Positions 4,934 to 5,762 of a DNA stretch of 5,762 nucleotides are shown here, piece by piece. A program made the position numbers and the translations under genes. Below the pieces are notes generated by a model. That model worked only from the letters and a program-made list of their open reading frames with translations, had not been told where the DNA came from and did no database searches. Origin of the DNA: CAZNQW01 sp964575225. Lineage in GTDB: Bacteria; Chloroflexota; Anaerolineae; JAAYZQ01. Position 1 is the stretch's first letter; the number at the start of each line of letters is the position of its first letter. The DNA lies in the NCBI GenBank assembly GCA_964575225.1, contig CAZNQW010000246.1, positions 1 to 5,762 of the forward strand, read 5' to 3'.

Positions 4934-5762
4934 ATGCCAACTCTTGTACAAACCTTTCGTCACTTGCGACGCTACCAGCAGATCGGGCGCATACTCACCG
5001 GCTATGGCTTTGGCCACGTGCTGACCCAATTGGGCATCGGCCGGGCCATCACCCCGGGGCTGGAAAGACTGCGATTTCACTCGTCCGAGATCCTGCGGGC
5101 CACCTCTGCCGAACGGGTGCGGATGGCCATTGAAGAGCTGGGGCCCACGTTTATCAAACTGGGGCAAATCCTCAGTACGCGCGGCGATATCATCTCCCCC
5201 GACCTGATCAAGGAATTGGAAAAACTTCAGGACACAGTTCCCCCAACCGACTTGAGCCTGATTCAGACCCAAGTCGAAAAAGAGCTGAAAAAGCCCCTGC
5301 ACGAAGCCTTTCCGACCTTTGATCCCAAAGCAGTGGCCTCGGCGTCGTTGGGCCAAGTGCACCTGGCCACACTGCCCGATGGCACTCATGTGGCGGTCAA
5401 AGTATTCCGTCCCGGCGTTGAAAAGCTGATCGAAACAGATCTGGACATCCTACTGGAATTGGCCGCGCTGGCGGAACGGCGCACCGAGTGGGGTCGCTAT
5501 TACGGCGTGCTGTCGCTGGCGCAAGAGTTTGCCGATACCCTGCGCATGGAACAGAACTATGAGCAGGAGGGCCACAACATCGACCGCTACCGCGCCATGT
5601 TCGCCGAAGATGAGCACGTGTACATTCCCAAGGTCTATTGGGATACGACCACCCGGCGGGTGCTGACCATGGAGCGCATTCAGGGCGTCAAGATCACCGA
5701 CATGAAGTCGCTCGATGCCGCCGGCTTGGATCGCAAAAAGGTAGCCCGGCACAACATCGGCA
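4934..5762 (+). CDS. UbiB/ABC1/ADCK-family atypical kinase, N-terminal part (runs off the window)
   Basis: The first 276 codons are open to the window edge; family members are usually about 500-560 residues, so about half is seen. Diagnostic parts appear in order: KLGQ (75-78), the KxGQ motif of the family-specific N-terminal extension; ASASLGQVH (135-143), the Ala-rich loop replacing the kinase Gly-rich loop; VAVK with the ATP-contacting lysine K156; the E/N segment around E212 and N215; and the hinge-like TMERIQGVKITD (245-256). The catalytic loop and metal-binding motif lie beyond the window. In this family UbiB/Coq8 support quinone synthesis by ATPase activity linked to lipid extraction. 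Chloroflexota generally use menaquinone, so the exact role here is uncertain and the name ubiB is not asserted. The ATG at 4934 follows GAGGG (4925-4929). The usual C-terminal membrane helices, if present, would also be outside the window. Confidence 0.93.
   Translation, partial: MPTLVQTFRHLRRYQQIGRILTGYGFGHVLTQLGIGRAITPGLERLRFHSSEILRATSAERVRMAIEELGPTFIKLGQILSTRGDIISPDLIKELEKLQDTVPPTDLSLIQTQVEKELKKPLHEAFPTFDPKAVASASLGQVHLATLPDGTHVAVKVFRPGVEKLIETDLDILLELAALAERRTEWGRYYGVLSLAQEFADTLRMEQNYEQEGHNIDRYRAMFAEDEHVYIPKVYWDTTTRRVLTMERIQGVKITDMKSLDAAGLDRKKVARHNIG

Noticed and set aside
4787..5389. Open frame of 200 codons on the minus strand across the ubiB-like promoter and gene start
   Set aside because: It is antisense to a clear UbiB-family coding region and covers that gene's promoter; it is a mirror frame.
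1..5762. CRISPR arrays, tRNA or rRNA genes, complete insertion sequences, defence or toxin-antitoxin genes
   Set aside because: I saw no regularly spaced direct repeats, cloverleaf-like segments, transposase motifs or small paired toxin/antitoxin frames in the window.

Overview
The window reads as an ordinary chromosomal segment of a moderately GC-rich bacterium, most likely a member of the Chloroflexota (Anaerolineae/Caldilineae-like). That assignment is an inference. It rests on the style of the large GT39-type membrane glycosyltransferase with a C-terminal beta-rich extension, a lipoprotein with a Pro/Ser/Thr-rich tether, TTG start codons on two of the four genes, and a UbiB-family kinase. 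No ribosomal RNA or other direct taxonomic marker is present apart from rpsT.

Layout, left to right. Positions 1-58 hold nothing I can assign. Positions 59-93 are a perfect 15-bp hairpin just past the end of the first gene. Positions 112-3051 (minus) encode a 979-residue polytopic glycosyltransferase (PMT/ArnT type) whose last ~400 residues form three spaced repeats of a soluble domain. Positions 3052-3319 hold its likely promoter and the nested intrinsic terminator of the next gene. Positions 3320-3586 (minus) are ribosomal protein S20 (rpsT), started at TTG and driven by a near-consensus sigma-70-type promoter. Positions 3587-3771 are a divergent intergenic region with a second promoter facing right. 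Positions 3772-4680 (plus) encode a lipoprotein of the plant-type glutaminyl-peptide cyclotransferase family. Positions 4681-4933 are a 253-bp intergenic region with hairpins, one of which may be an insertion-sequence end, and a good promoter. Positions 4934-5762 (plus) are the first 276 codons of a UbiB/ABC1/ADCK-family atypical kinase that runs off the window.

The genes do not look like one operon. Each has its own recognisable promoter or terminator signals: rpsT and the glycosyltransferase point left but are separated by a strong terminator, while the cyclotransferase and ubiB-like gene point right from separate promoters. I see no shared pathway, though two products (the glycosyltransferase and the lipoprotein) act at the cell envelope.

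I found no convincing undescribed multi-gene system here. The most useful second looks are the regularly spaced triple repeat in the glycosyltransferase tail, the promoter that fixes the rpsT start codon, and the structured DNA between the cyclotransferase and ubiB-like genes.
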